Below are positions 16,471 through 24,105 of a stretch of DNA of 64,000 nt, piece by piece; within the stretch, counting starts at the first letter, position 1, and every line of letters starts with the position of its first letter. Below the pieces are notes generated by a model. That model did not search any database. It saw only the letters and a list, made by a program, of their open reading frames with translations, and was not told the origin of the DNA. Made by a program: the position numbers and the translations under genes. Origin of the DNA: JADJPO01 sp963828555 (GTDB lineage: Bacteria > Actinomycetota > Actinomycetes > Actinomycetales > Kineosporiaceae); the NCBI GenBank assembly GCA_963828555.1, contig CAWHEL010000002.1, positions 186,001 to 250,000 on the forward strand, written 5' to 3'.

Positions 16471-17763
16471 ATGACCTTCAACCTCAGCTTCGGCTCCACC
16501 GACAAGTACAGCCCCTTCGCGCAACTGGGCAACTACTTCCTGTCGGGATCGCCGCAGAGCCTGAAGGCTCAGGAGGTGGCCCTGACCGCGATCGCCGCGG
16601 AACTGCGCGACTGGATGGCCGACTACGACCAGAACACCCAGCACATCAAGGCCGCCTACCCCGCGGGTGCCGGAGCGGTCGCCGCGATCGAGACGGCGCA
16701 CCAGATCTACACGGGTATGGGAACCACCACCCGCACCCTCAGCGGTGAGGACGGCAGCCTCTCCGCGGTGCTCGGCAGGGCCGCCCACGATCTGGCCAGC
16801 GGGCAGGACACCGCGACCTGGATCAAGCAGGCCACGGACGCCACCGTGACGGCACTGGAGAACAGCACCTGGTTCGCCTACCTCGCCCCGGTCGCGGCGT
16901 ACGCCGGCACCATCCTGCAGTTCCTCCCGGCGGTGTCGCAGTTGGCCAGCATGTACAACAACGTGGCCACCCTGGTCGACAACCTCGACCCCGACGAGGG
17001 GTCCTCCACCATGGTGGCCTCCACTCCCGGAACGGTCGGCCAGGGTTACCAGGCGGGCACCGGAGGCTTCATGAACACCGGCAACGACCCGAACGGCCAG
17101 TACTCCCCCTACGGCGCCAACGGTTACGGCGCCAACGGTCAGTACCCCGCCAACGGCACCACCCAGGCCAGCCCGTGGATGGACAGCACGGGGCAGTGGC
17201 ACTACCCCACGACGGGCACGGGCACCGGGGCGACCTCCCCCTACACCAGTGCGATGCCGTCGGGCTCCTCCGGGTCGATGCCGTCAGGCTCCACCGGCGC
17301 GATGCCCGGCTCCGCAGGGACGACCCCGGCCTCCTACCCGGCTCCAGAGATGCCGGACCTGGGGTCGTCCAGCACCCTGGCCGACGGCTGGGTGCCGGTC
17401 GACTCGGGCACGGCCTCCAGCACGGGCACCGGATCCACCGGCGGCGGATCCGGCACGGGTGCCGCTGACACCGGGTCCTCGGGCACCGGGTCCTCCGGGG
17501 GAGGTTCGGCCGGGGCCGCGCCGACGTCCGGCTCGGGTGACGGCGGCGGTTCGCTGGCCGGCGGGGGCGGATCCACCGACTCCGGCACCAGCACCAGCAC
17601 CGACACCGGTGCGCCCTCGAGCCACCACGACAGCTCAGGTGTAACGATCACGATCAGCGAGGGCGACGCGTCCATGACGGTCACCACCGATCGCGACGGG
17701 CACTTCGAGGGGTCGATGAACGGACACGACGTCGACATCGACGTCGACCTGGTCGACGCCTGA
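16471..17763 (+). CDS. ESX-locus protein with helical head and Gly/Ser/Thr-rich tail
   Basis: 430 residues. Residues 1-175 are helical and include the short hydrophobic stretch LAPVAAYAGTILQFLPAVS (about 137-155). Residues 200-370 are low complexity: Tyr/Gly/Asn repeats, then Ser/Gly/Thr/Pro. A folded C-terminal segment (about 380-430) reads GVTITISEGDASMTVTTDRD and ends in Asp/Val repeats. The ribosome site AGGAGACAAGAG is strong. An ESX-type head with a disordered linker and a small acidic beta domain suggests an exported cell-surface substrate. No YxxxD/E motif was found, so export may depend on the preceding small protein. Confidence 0.6.
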   Translation: MTFNLSFGSTDKYSPFAQLGNYFLSGSPQSLKAQEVALTAIAAELRDWMADYDQNTQHIKAAYPAGAGAVAAIETAHQIYTGMGTTTRTLSGEDGSLSAVLGRAAHDLASGQDTATWIKQATDATVTALENSTWFAYLAPVAAYAGTILQFLPAVSQLASMYNNVATLVDNLDPDEGSSTMVASTPGTVGQGYQAGTGGFMNTGNDPNGQYSPYGANGYGANGQYPANGTTQASPWMDSTGQWHYPTTGTGTGATSPYTSAMPSGSSGSMPSGSTGAMPGSAGTTPASYPAPEMPDLGSSSTLADGWVPVDSGTASSTGTGSTGGGSGTGAADTGSSGTGSSGGGSAGAAPTSGSGDGGGSLAGGGGSTDSGTSTSTDTGAPSSHHDSSGVTITISEGDASMTVTTDRDGHFEGSMNGHDVDIDVDLVDA

Positions 17764-17785
17764 CGCTGAGCCGTACCCCACCGCG

Positions 17786-17948
17786 ATGACCACGACCCTG
17801 GCAGAGGCGCCCACTGCTGCCCAGGGACGCGCACGTCTGGCGCATCGCCGAGCTGCAGGAGATCCGCCGGCGCTCCGTCGACGAGATCAGTCAGGCCGGG
17901 CGCACCATGGTCGACGTGTGGTCGGCCGACGCCGCGAGCGGTCGATGA
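17786..17948 (+). pseudogene. Possible small gene with a frame break, upstream of mycP
   Basis: The frame ending in TGA 17946-17948 encodes RDAHVWRIAELQEIRRRS and then DEISQAGRTMVDVWSADA, a plausible helical peptide, and its stop overlaps the mycP ATG as ATGA. That frame has no ATG, GTG or TTG at its start. ATG 17786 begins MTTTLAEAPTA in another frame and would join it if one base changed near 17820. The combined product would be about 54 residues. It may be a real small ESX gene with an indel; it could also be chance. Confidence 0.35.
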
Positions 17949-19225
17949 CCGTCCCTGCCCGGAGCCGGCCACGGCTCCCGGCGGTCCTGGCGCTCGTCGC
18001 CGCCGCCGGCTGCGCGGCCCTGCTCGGCCCGGCTCCCGCAGCGGCCGAGGAGATCAGCTGCATGCCCCCGGCCACGGATCCCCACGTCGGCGAACCCACC
18101 TGGCCGAGCCGCCGTCTGGCGGCGCGCAGCGTCTGGCCGCTCGCCACCGGGTCGGGAGTCACGGTGGCCGTGCTCGGCGAGGCGGTCGAGCCCGGCAACG
18201 GGCAGCTGACGCCGAGCGTGCGGCCCACCGTGCAGATCATCGAACCCGAGTTCGTCAATCCGCCCGCAATCACTGCCGACTGCTCGGGGGTGGGCACCAT
18301 CGTGGCCGGGCTCATCGCCGCACAGCCCGACCGGGACCGGACCACGGAGGTGGCCGGCCTGGCACCGGGGGCCCAGGTGCTGCCGATCGCCGTCGGCGAG
18401 GCACCGCTCGGACAGGCCGCGACGAGTACCGCCAAAGACCTCACCGCCGCGTTCGCCGCCGCCCTCAAGGCCAAGGCCCGGGTGATCTGCGTGACCGCGT
18501 CCACGACCCAGGACACGCCCGCGCTGAGGGCGGCGGTGGCCACGGCGATCGAGGCCGACGTCCTGGTGATCTCGGCAGGCGTGGTGGACAAGGACTCCGT
18601 CGGGCCGACCTTCCCCACCGCCTACCCGGACGTGCTCGGTGTGGTGGGGGTCGACGAGTTCGACCGCCCCGTGCCGGGAACGGACGCGGGGCCCTACGTC
18701 GACGTGGCTGCGCCCTCGGCCCAGATGCTGAGCACCGGGGTCACCCGGGACAGGCCCGCGGCGCTGGCACACCGCTTGCTGCCCTCCCACCCCACCGCCG
18801 GCGCAGCGTTCGTCGCGGCCACCGCGGCCCTGATCCGCCAGACCTACCCCGACGCGACCTGGCTCGAGGTGGCCAGCAGGATCGTGCTCACCGCCGACCC
18901 GGTCTCCGGCGACGTCACCTGGGGTGTGGTCAACCCCTACCGCGCGGTCTCGGCGGCGGCGCTGCCCACGTCGGTCCAGCAGAACCGGGCCCCGGCCAGG
19001 CTGGTGCCGATGACTCCCGCACCGGGCGTCGCACCGTCGACCCAGGTGCGCGCGGCGCTGATCGCCGGGGGCGGCATCGGGGTGGCCGTCGCTGCCCTGG
19101 CGCTCGGCGCGGCCTTGCGCGCCGGCAATCGCCGGCGCTGGCGGGCCGGTCAGGAACGCCAGGTTCCCGACGACCTCGACCCCGTGGGCGAGCCTGCCGT
19201 GAGCAGGCCCTCGGCGATGGCGTAG
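17945..19225 (+). CDS. Mycosin-family (subtilase-like) ESX protein lacking its catalytic triad
   Basis: 426 residues with mycosin order: signal peptide (about 10-35, ending AAAEE), subtilase-fold domain (about 55-330), C-terminal membrane helix (about 366-386) and basic cytosolic tail. Mycosins are membrane-anchored extracytoplasmic proteases of ESX systems. The active site is gone: the Asp motif of subtilases (VAVxDTG) reads VAVLGEA (Gly78); the His motif (HGTxVAG) reads VGTIVAG (Val116); the oxyanion AGN is AGV (Val213); and the GTSxAAP Ser motif is replaced by PTAGAAF (about 283-289). The fold blocks around each site are intact. It is therefore probably a structural pseudoprotease. Its 3' end overlaps the convergent response-regulator gene by 76 bp. 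Confidence 0.85.
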   Translation: MTVPARSRPRLPAVLALVAAAGCAALLGPAPAAAEEISCMPPATDPHVGEPTWPSRRLAARSVWPLATGSGVTVAVLGEAVEPGNGQLTPSVRPTVQIIEPEFVNPPAITADCSGVGTIVAGLIAAQPDRDRTTEVAGLAPGAQVLPIAVGEAPLGQAATSTAKDLTAAFAAALKAKARVICVTASTTQDTPALRAAVATAIEADVLVISAGVVDKDSVGPTFPTAYPDVLGVVGVDEFDRPVPGTDAGPYVDVAAPSAQMLSTGVTRDRPAALAHRLLPSHPTAGAAFVAATAALIRQTYPDATWLEVASRIVLTADPVSGDVTWGVVNPYRAVSAAALPTSVQQNRAPARLVPMTPAPGVAPSTQVRAALIAGGGIGVAVAALALGAALRAGNRRRWRAGQERQVPDDLDPVGEPAVSRPSAMA

Positions 19226-19854
19226 CGGGTCAGATCCGGGCGGCGACGCTGGCCCGTCTTCTCCCGCACCCGCTCCAGGTAGGACCGCACAGTGCGCACG
19301 CTGAGCCGCAGCTGGTCGGCGATGTCCTGATCGGTCTCCCCCGCGGCGACCAGGATCAGCACCTCGCGCTCGCGGTCGGTCAGCGACGAGGACGACGTCC
19401 GCCCGGTGCGCTCGCCGGTCAGGACGAACGAGGCCAGGGTGGGTGAGATGTAGGTGTGCCCGGCGGCCACCAGACGCAACGCATCCAGGATCTGCTCGAC
19501 CGTCGCGTGCTTGGTCAGGTAACCGCGCGCGCCGGCGGCGATGGCGTTCAGCACGTCCTCGCGCTCGCCGTCCGCCGAGATCACCAGAGGGGTGAATCCG
19601 CGGCCGACCAGGTGGGCCACGGCCTGTGCGCCGCGCACGCCCGGCAGCCCGAGGTCCAGCAGCACGATCGCACCCGGCTCGAGGTCGAGCGGGAACTCGC
19701 GCAGAGACCCGAAGACTCCGATGACCTCGACGTCGGGGCTCCCGGACACACTGGTACGCAAGGCTTCTGCGTAGATGGGATGGTCTTCCACGATAGCCAC
19801 CCGGGTCTTGACCGGGGACTCCACGGACGCCGGGCTCTGCGCTGCGATGGTCAT
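19150..19854 (-). CDS. NarL/FixJ-type response regulator
   Basis: 234 residues. The receiver domain (about 17-135) has the acidic pair in VAIVEDHP, the phospho-acceptor Asp in VLLDLGLPG, the switch Ser in VISADG and the conserved Lys in YLTKHA. A LuxR-type helix-turn-helix follows (LTDREREVLILVAAGETDQD, then LSVRTVRSYLERVREKTG). It is coupled to its kinase by a 4-bp ATGA overlap and terminates inside the end of mycP. Position suggests regulation of the ESX locus, but no binding site can be assigned. Confidence 0.9.
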   Translation of the reverse strand: MTIAAQSPASVESPVKTRVAIVEDHPIYAEALRTSVSGSPDVEVIGVFGSLREFPLDLEPGAIVLLDLGLPGVRGAQAVAHLVGRGFTPLVISADGEREDVLNAIAAGARGYLTKHATVEQILDALRLVAAGHTYISPTLASFVLTGERTGRTSSSSLTDREREVLILVAAGETDQDIADQLRLSVRTVRSYLERVREKTGQRRRPDLTRYAIAEGLLTAGSPTGSRSSGTWRS

Positions 19855-20693
19855 CGAACCTCCTGTAGCGTCTTCGCCGACCGGCGGGTGGCCGGGCGCA
19901 TCGGAACGGTGAGCCGGACCCGGGTTCCGGAGCCCGACGTGGATTCGACCTCGACACTGCCGCCGATCTCAGCCATCCGTTCGATGATCGATCCGCGGAG
20001 CCCGAACCCGACCGGGGTGTAGGCCATGTCGAAGCCGCAGCCGTGATCGCGGATGGTGACCACGAGACTGTCGGCGGTGGTCCGGGCCAGCACCACTGCC
20101 TGGCTGACCCCGGCATGCTTGCGCACGTTGCTCAGACCTTCGCGGACGGCGCCGAGCACCGCCGGCGCGACCTCGGACGGCAGGACGAGCCCCTCCAGTC
20201 CGATGGCATTGAGCTCGACGATCAGACCCTTCTCACTCGCCTCCTCGACCAGGCGTTCGAGGACCGTGCCCATCTCGGACTGCACCAGTTCCGCCCCGTC
20301 GGCGGCCAGCAGGTGGCGCAGTTCGAGCGCCTGGCGCCGGGCGAAGCGCGCCACGTCCTGAAGCGCCTCGTCGGCGGCGTCCGGGTGTGTCTCGGCCCGG
20401 GCGACGATGGCCTCGAGCGTCTGCAGCACAGTGTCGTGCATGGTGCGCAGGTGTGCACGCTGCTCGGCCCGACGGCCTTCGGCGTACCCGGAGAGCCGGG
20501 CTGCCTCAGCCGACGCGCGCACGGGCGAGCGGGCGAACCTGACCAGGATGAGGGCGACTGCGGTGATCACCGCTGCCCCGAGCAGCAGCCGCGGGCTGGT
20601 GCCCGATGCTGCTGTCGACATGCTGAAGTACGTATGCACTGGCGACCCCTGCCTGCGCAGCCGACTGCGGATATCCCCACCCGCTGACGGCAT
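19851..20693 (-). CDS. Sensor histidine kinase (HisKA_3/NarX type)
   Basis: 280 residues from ATG 20693; ATG 20621 (256 aa) is an alternative and neither has a clear ribosome site. There is one membrane helix (LLLGAAVITAVALILVRFA), then the dimerisation/phospho-acceptor box MHDTVLQTLEAI with His before DxxxQ. The ATPase domain has the N box (REGLSNVRKHAG), G1 (DHGCGFD) and G2 (VGFGLRG). It lacks an obvious extracytoplasmic sensor domain; input may come through the membrane or a partner. Co-operonic with the response regulator. Confidence 0.88.
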   Translation of the reverse strand: MPSAGGDIRSRLRRQGSPVHTYFSMSTAASGTSPRLLLGAAVITAVALILVRFARSPVRASAEAARLSGYAEGRRAEQRAHLRTMHDTVLQTLEAIVARAETHPDAADEALQDVARFARRQALELRHLLAADGAELVQSEMGTVLERLVEEASEKGLIVELNAIGLEGLVLPSEVAPAVLGAVREGLSNVRKHAGVSQAVVLARTTADSLVVTIRDHGCGFDMAYTPVGFGLRGSIIERMAEIGGSVEVESTSGSGTRVRLTVPMRPATRRSAKTLQEVR

Positions 20694-20806
20694 CTGATCC
20701 GTGAGGCCACGTTAGAAGTGCCGCCACCGCAGGCGCAGGCGACTTACCCGGTTCTCACCGAATTGGGGCCCAGGGGCCCCAACGTCCCCGCCGAGGGCCC
20801 AGGCCC

Positions 20807-21334
20807 CTAGGGGCAGGAGACCCATTCGTCGGTGCCGTCGATGAACAGTTGTCGTTTCCACACCGGCAGCCGGTGCTTGACCTCGTCGACCAGCAGGGCG
20901 CAGGCGGCGAAGGCCTCGTGCCGGTGGGCGGCGGAGACCGCCACCACGATGGCCGACTCACCGACGGCCAGTTCCCCCACCCTGTGGGTCACGGCCACCG
21001 CCTCGGCCTCGGTCTGGCCCACCACGTCGGCGACCACCTCCGCCAGCACCGCGGCGGCCGTGGGGTGGGCGAGGTACTCGATCCCGGTCACCCGACGCCC
21101 ACCGTCGTGGTCACGCACCTCGCCGGAGAAGGTGACCACCGCACCAGCTCGGACGTCGTTCACCGCAGCCTCGTGCGCCCGCACATCGAGCGGCTCGGCG
21201 CTGACGCCGGTCAGCGCGACGCGGCGCCGCGGCGGGTGGATCCGCGAGGCGTCCCGCCCCCGCGGCGTGTGCCGGTGGTCCTCGGCCAGGGCGGGGTGGG
21301 CCTTCGCGGGATCCGGGCGGACGTCGTTGCTCAC
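20807..21334 (-). CDS. moaE: Molybdopterin synthase catalytic subunit MoaE
   Basis: Large subunit of molybdopterin synthase; with thiocarboxylated MoaD it inserts the dithiolene sulfurs into precursor Z. Recognisable blocks are GAVVTFSGEVRDHDGGR, the HRVGELAVGESAIVVAVSAAHR core, and EVKHRLPVWKRQ with the catalytic Lys, before the C-terminal DEWVSCP. Residues 1-40 are a non-conserved extension. GTG 21334 has TACGCT (complement of 21341-21346) six bases upstream and no ribosome site, so a leaderless start is likely; an upstream ATG at 21382 gives unrelated sequence. Confidence 0.93.
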   Translation of the reverse strand: MSNDVRPDPAKAHPALAEDHRHTPRGRDASRIHPPRRRVALTGVSAEPLDVRAHEAAVNDVRAGAVVTFSGEVRDHDGGRRVTGIEYLAHPTAAAVLAEVVADVVGQTEAEAVAVTHRVGELAVGESAIVVAVSAAHRHEAFAACALLVDEVKHRLPVWKRQLFIDGTDEWVSCP

Positions 21335-21410
21335 CGACCCAGCGTAAGCGGGCCACGCCATACACACCGGGTGGTGGGCCACAGCCGCCGGCGGACCCTA
21401 CGATCGGCCG

Positions 21411-21983
21411 ATGCGGACCCGACACGCGCTCGCCCTTGCCGGAGCGACCCTGATCCTGGCCGCCTGCACCTCGAGCAACGAACCGGTGGCCGTCGCGTCC
21501 GCCCCGCCGTCACCGACCCGCTCGGCGCGGCCCACGCTGGTGCTGATGGCCGACGGGCTCGGCGTGCAGGGGGCGGACTCCTCGATCACCAAGCTGCTGT
21601 TCGGCAAGGCCACCGCGGCCCAGGTCGATGTGGCGATCACCGCTGCACTGGGAGCGCCGGAGCGGCAGGACCTGCCCGAGTGCGGTCAGGGCCCACGGAT
21701 CGGCTCCCAGCGTGACCGGTTCGCCGTCCTCTACGACGGCACCACGTTCCTGGGGTGGACCGACCAGGGCACGCCCGGGCGGCAGCTGACCTCGACCGCA
21801 GGGATCGGCGTCGGCTCCACCCTGGCCGAGGTCAGGGCCGTGCAGGCCGGGGTGCAGACCATGGAGGCGACCCTCGGGCCGGAGTTCTTCACCGAGGGCG
21901 GCATCTCCGGGATGCTCGACGGGCTCACCCCGTCCAGCGCGGTCACCCTGGTCTACGCCGGCGAGACCTGCTTCTTCCGCTGA
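21411..21983 (+). CDS. Putative lipoprotein of unknown function
   Basis: 190 residues. The signal peptide ends in the lipobox LAAC (about residues 16-19), so the protein should be lipid-anchored outside the membrane. A Ser/Pro-rich linker follows, then a globular domain with VLMADGLGVQGADSSITKLLFG, FAVLYDGTTFLGW and a C-terminal Cys (ETCFF) that may pair with Cys in PECGQG. The ATG follows TACGAT (21399-21404) by six bases, so it is probably leaderless. It is divergent from moaE. No family recognised. Confidence 0.75.
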   Translation: MRTRHALALAGATLILAACTSSNEPVAVASAPPSPTRSARPTLVLMADGLGVQGADSSITKLLFGKATAAQVDVAITAALGAPERQDLPECGQGPRIGSQRDRFAVLYDGTTFLGWTDQGTPGRQLTSTAGIGVGSTLAEVRAVQAGVQTMEATLGPEFFTEGGISGMLDGLTPSSAVTLVYAGETCFFR

Positions 21984-21997
21984 CCCTCCCCCGCCGG

Positions 21998-22570
21998 CTA
22001 TGCCGGAGTGTCGCGGTCGTCGCCTGAGCCGAGGTCGGAGCACTCCACCAGGGCGACCTCCTTACCCGACAGGTAGGCCCGGGCCCCGGCGTCACCGGTC
22101 GCCACGGCACGCACTCCGGGCCAGTGGCCGCGGCCGATCAGCACCGGATGGCCCGGTGCCCCGGCATAGCTCGCCCGGGCCAGCACCTGCGGGCCTGCGG
22201 CCGCCAGGGCGGACAGCCTGCGCACCACGTCTGCGGTCACCCCCGGCATATCGACCAGGGCGACCACCACCGCTTCCGCAGCGCTCGGCTCCAGCGCGTC
22301 GAGCCCGGCCCGCAGCGAGGCGCCCATCCCCTCGGCCCAGTCCTGCGCGTGCACCACCGAGGCGCTGTCCACCCCGGCGGCCGTCGCCGCCGTGCGGGCC
22401 TCGTCTGCCCGGGCGCCGACCACCACCAGCACCGGGTCGCAGCCGCCGTCCCGCAGCACCTGGGCCGCCCGGGCGACCCAGGTGACGCCGTCCGCGTGCT
22501 GCAGCAGCGCCTTGGGGCCACCCATCCTGCGGCCCGCGCCCGCGGCCAGGAGCACACCTGCAACGGTCAT
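21998..22570 (-). CDS. MobA/MocA-like nucleotidyltransferase
   Basis: 190 residues. The N-terminal signature LLAAGAGRRMGGPKALL is the NTP-binding loop of the MobA/MocA family, which attaches CMP or GMP to molybdopterin; the mid-domain VALVDMPGVTADVVRRL carries the metal-binding Asp. The GHPVLIGR block near the end is typical of MocA-type (CTP-using) enzymes. Position beside moaE supports a role in cofactor maturation, though related enzymes act elsewhere. ATG 22570 is preferred over 22579 for alignment. It converges with the lipoprotein gene with a 14-bp gap. Confidence 0.8.
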   Translation of the reverse strand: MTVAGVLLAAGAGRRMGGPKALLQHADGVTWVARAAQVLRDGGCDPVLVVVGARADEARTAATAAGVDSASVVHAQDWAEGMGASLRAGLDALEPSAAEAVVVALVDMPGVTADVVRRLSALAAAGPQVLARASYAGAPGHPVLIGRGHWPGVRAVATGDAGARAYLSGKEVALVECSDLGSGDDRDTPA

Positions 22571-22727
22571 GCAGATCATTCTGACGGCTCGGGGCTGTCC
22601 GCAAGGACCGGTACCCGGGGCCGCGACCTCTTACGAGATGGTGACGGATCCCGTTCGGTGAGAGTGATTCCGGCTCTCACCGGGTTTGCTGGGGGGAAAG
22701 CATGTTCCGTCGTCGAGGAGGACACCC

Positions 22728-23216
22728 GTGCGGATCACACCAGCGCTACCCCTGATCGTGACTGTCGCCCTGGGCCTGGTGGCCTGCGGCTCCACCGCGG
22801 CGACCCCGTCCACCGCCGAGGCGGCCACGTCCACCGCCGAGGCGGCCACGCCCGCCGCCGTGGCGTCCGGCCCCCAGACCCCTGCCACCGGTGCGTCGGC
22901 GATGCCGGCCGGGGCCTACCTGAGCCAGGCGGACTACACCAAGGACGCCGCCGCCCGGGCAGGCACGAAGGTCGTCTATTTCTTCCACGCCACCTGGTGC
23001 CCGGACTGCAAGGCGACCGATGCCTCGCTCACCACCGAGGGAGTCCCCGCCGGTCTCACCGTGGTCAAGGTCGACTACGACACCGCGACCGACCTGAGGA
23101 AGACCTACGGCATCACCCAGCAGCACACGTTCGTCCAGGTCGGGCCGGACGGCGCGCAGCTGGCGAAGTGGACCGGCACCAGGACCGGCGAGGCGATCAA
23201 GGCAAAGACTCTCTGA
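22728..23216 (+). CDS. Thioredoxin-fold lipoprotein
   Basis: 162 residues. The signal peptide ends in the lipobox LVAC (about 17-20). The linker contains a short tandem duplication (STAEAAT twice). The thioredoxin domain has the active site ATWCPDCK and the cis-Pro region replaced by QQHTFVQVG. GTG 22728 follows GAGGAGGACACCC, a strong ribosome site. A CcdA-type electron carrier is encoded 28 bp downstream, so it probably receives electrons from CcdA and reduces extracytoplasmic disulfides. Confidence 0.85.
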   Translation: MRITPALPLIVTVALGLVACGSTAATPSTAEAATSTAEAATPAAVASGPQTPATGASAMPAGAYLSQADYTKDAAARAGTKVVYFFHATWCPDCKATDASLTTEGVPAGLTVVKVDYDTATDLRKTYGITQQHTFVQVGPDGAQLAKWTGTRTGEAIKAKTL

Positions 23217-23244
23217 TGCGCTCGGACCGGCACTGGAGGTGCTC

Positions 23245-24012
23245 GTGACGATCGGAGCAGCGGGCGAGGCGGCTGCCGGGATCCCGGCGGCGCTGGCTGG
23301 CGCTTTGGTGGCCGGGGGGCTGACCGTGCTGGCACCGTGCGCCCTGTCGCTGCTGCCCGTCATCGTCGGCGGCGCCGTGTCCGGGGCGGCGGACCTGCGC
23401 GCGGTCCGGCGGGCACTGGTGATCACCGCCTCATTGGGAGCCTCGGTGGCGGCGTTCACGTTGCTGCTCAAGGCCTCCACCGCATTGATCGACATCCCGA
23501 CCTCGGTCTGGCAGTGGATCAGCGGCGGCCTGCTGATCGCGCTCGGGCTGGCCGAACTGCTGCCCGAGGTGTGGGGCAGGATCTCGGTGGCCACGGGCCT
23601 GGGTGCCCGCAGCGCCGGAGGGTTGGCCTCGGCGCACCGGCGTGGCGGCCTGGCCGGGGCGGTACTCACCGGCGCGGCCCTCGGGCCGGTGTTCACCTCG
23701 TGCAGCCCGCTGTACGCCTATGTAGTGGTGACCGTGCTGCCGGCCGAGCCGGCGCGCGGGCTGGTGCTGCTGGCCGCCTACGTCCTCGGCCTGGTCGTCG
23801 TGCTGCTCGCCGTGGCCCTGCTCGGCCAGCGGGCGGTGCGCCGGCTGCGCTGGGCCGCCGATCCCCAGGGGCCCTGGCGCCGGGCGCTCGGCGCGCTGTT
23901 CGTGGTGATCGGGGTGCTGGTGCTCACCGGCGCCATGCAGGTGGTGGAGACGTGGATCCTCGAGCACTCGCCGGTGGCTCCGTGGGAGATCGGCGCCGAC
24001 ATCGGCCGCTGA
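23245..24012 (+). CDS. CcdA/DsbD-type membrane thiol-electron transporter
   Basis: 255 residues with about six to seven membrane helices. Two conserved Cys sit in helix motifs: VLAPCALSLLP and GPVFTSCSPLYA, the pair that carries electrons across the membrane in CcdA/DsbD proteins. GTG 23245 is six bases from GGAG and is preferred to GTG 23239, which overlaps the ribosome site. Partner of the thioredoxin lipoprotein just upstream. Role in cytochrome c maturation or general thiol reduction cannot be separated; no other ccs genes are nearby. Confidence 0.85.
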   Translation: MTIGAAGEAAAGIPAALAGALVAGGLTVLAPCALSLLPVIVGGAVSGAADLRAVRRALVITASLGASVAAFTLLLKASTALIDIPTSVWQWISGGLLIALGLAELLPEVWGRISVATGLGARSAGGLASAHRRGGLAGAVLTGAALGPVFTSCSPLYAYVVVTVLPAEPARGLVLLAAYVLGLVVVLLAVALLGQRAVRRLRWAADPQGPWRRALGALFVVIGVLVLTGAMQVVETWILEHSPVAPWEIGADIGR

Positions 24013-24105
24013 CCGCGCGCTGCCGGCGGAAAACGGTTGTCAGGGCGCATCCATGGCGTGCTACCAACGTGGGGTTGCCTGCTGCCGATCGAGGAGTCCA
24101 CCCCC

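Noticed and set aside
17891..20116. Long minus-strand open frame across mycP and the regulator genes
   Set aside because: Low-complexity Arg/Gly sequence overlapping three well-supported genes in other frames.
22800..22860. Short tandem repeat in the thioredoxin lipoprotein linker
   Set aside because: A simple two-unit in-frame duplication in a disordered linker; no independent element.
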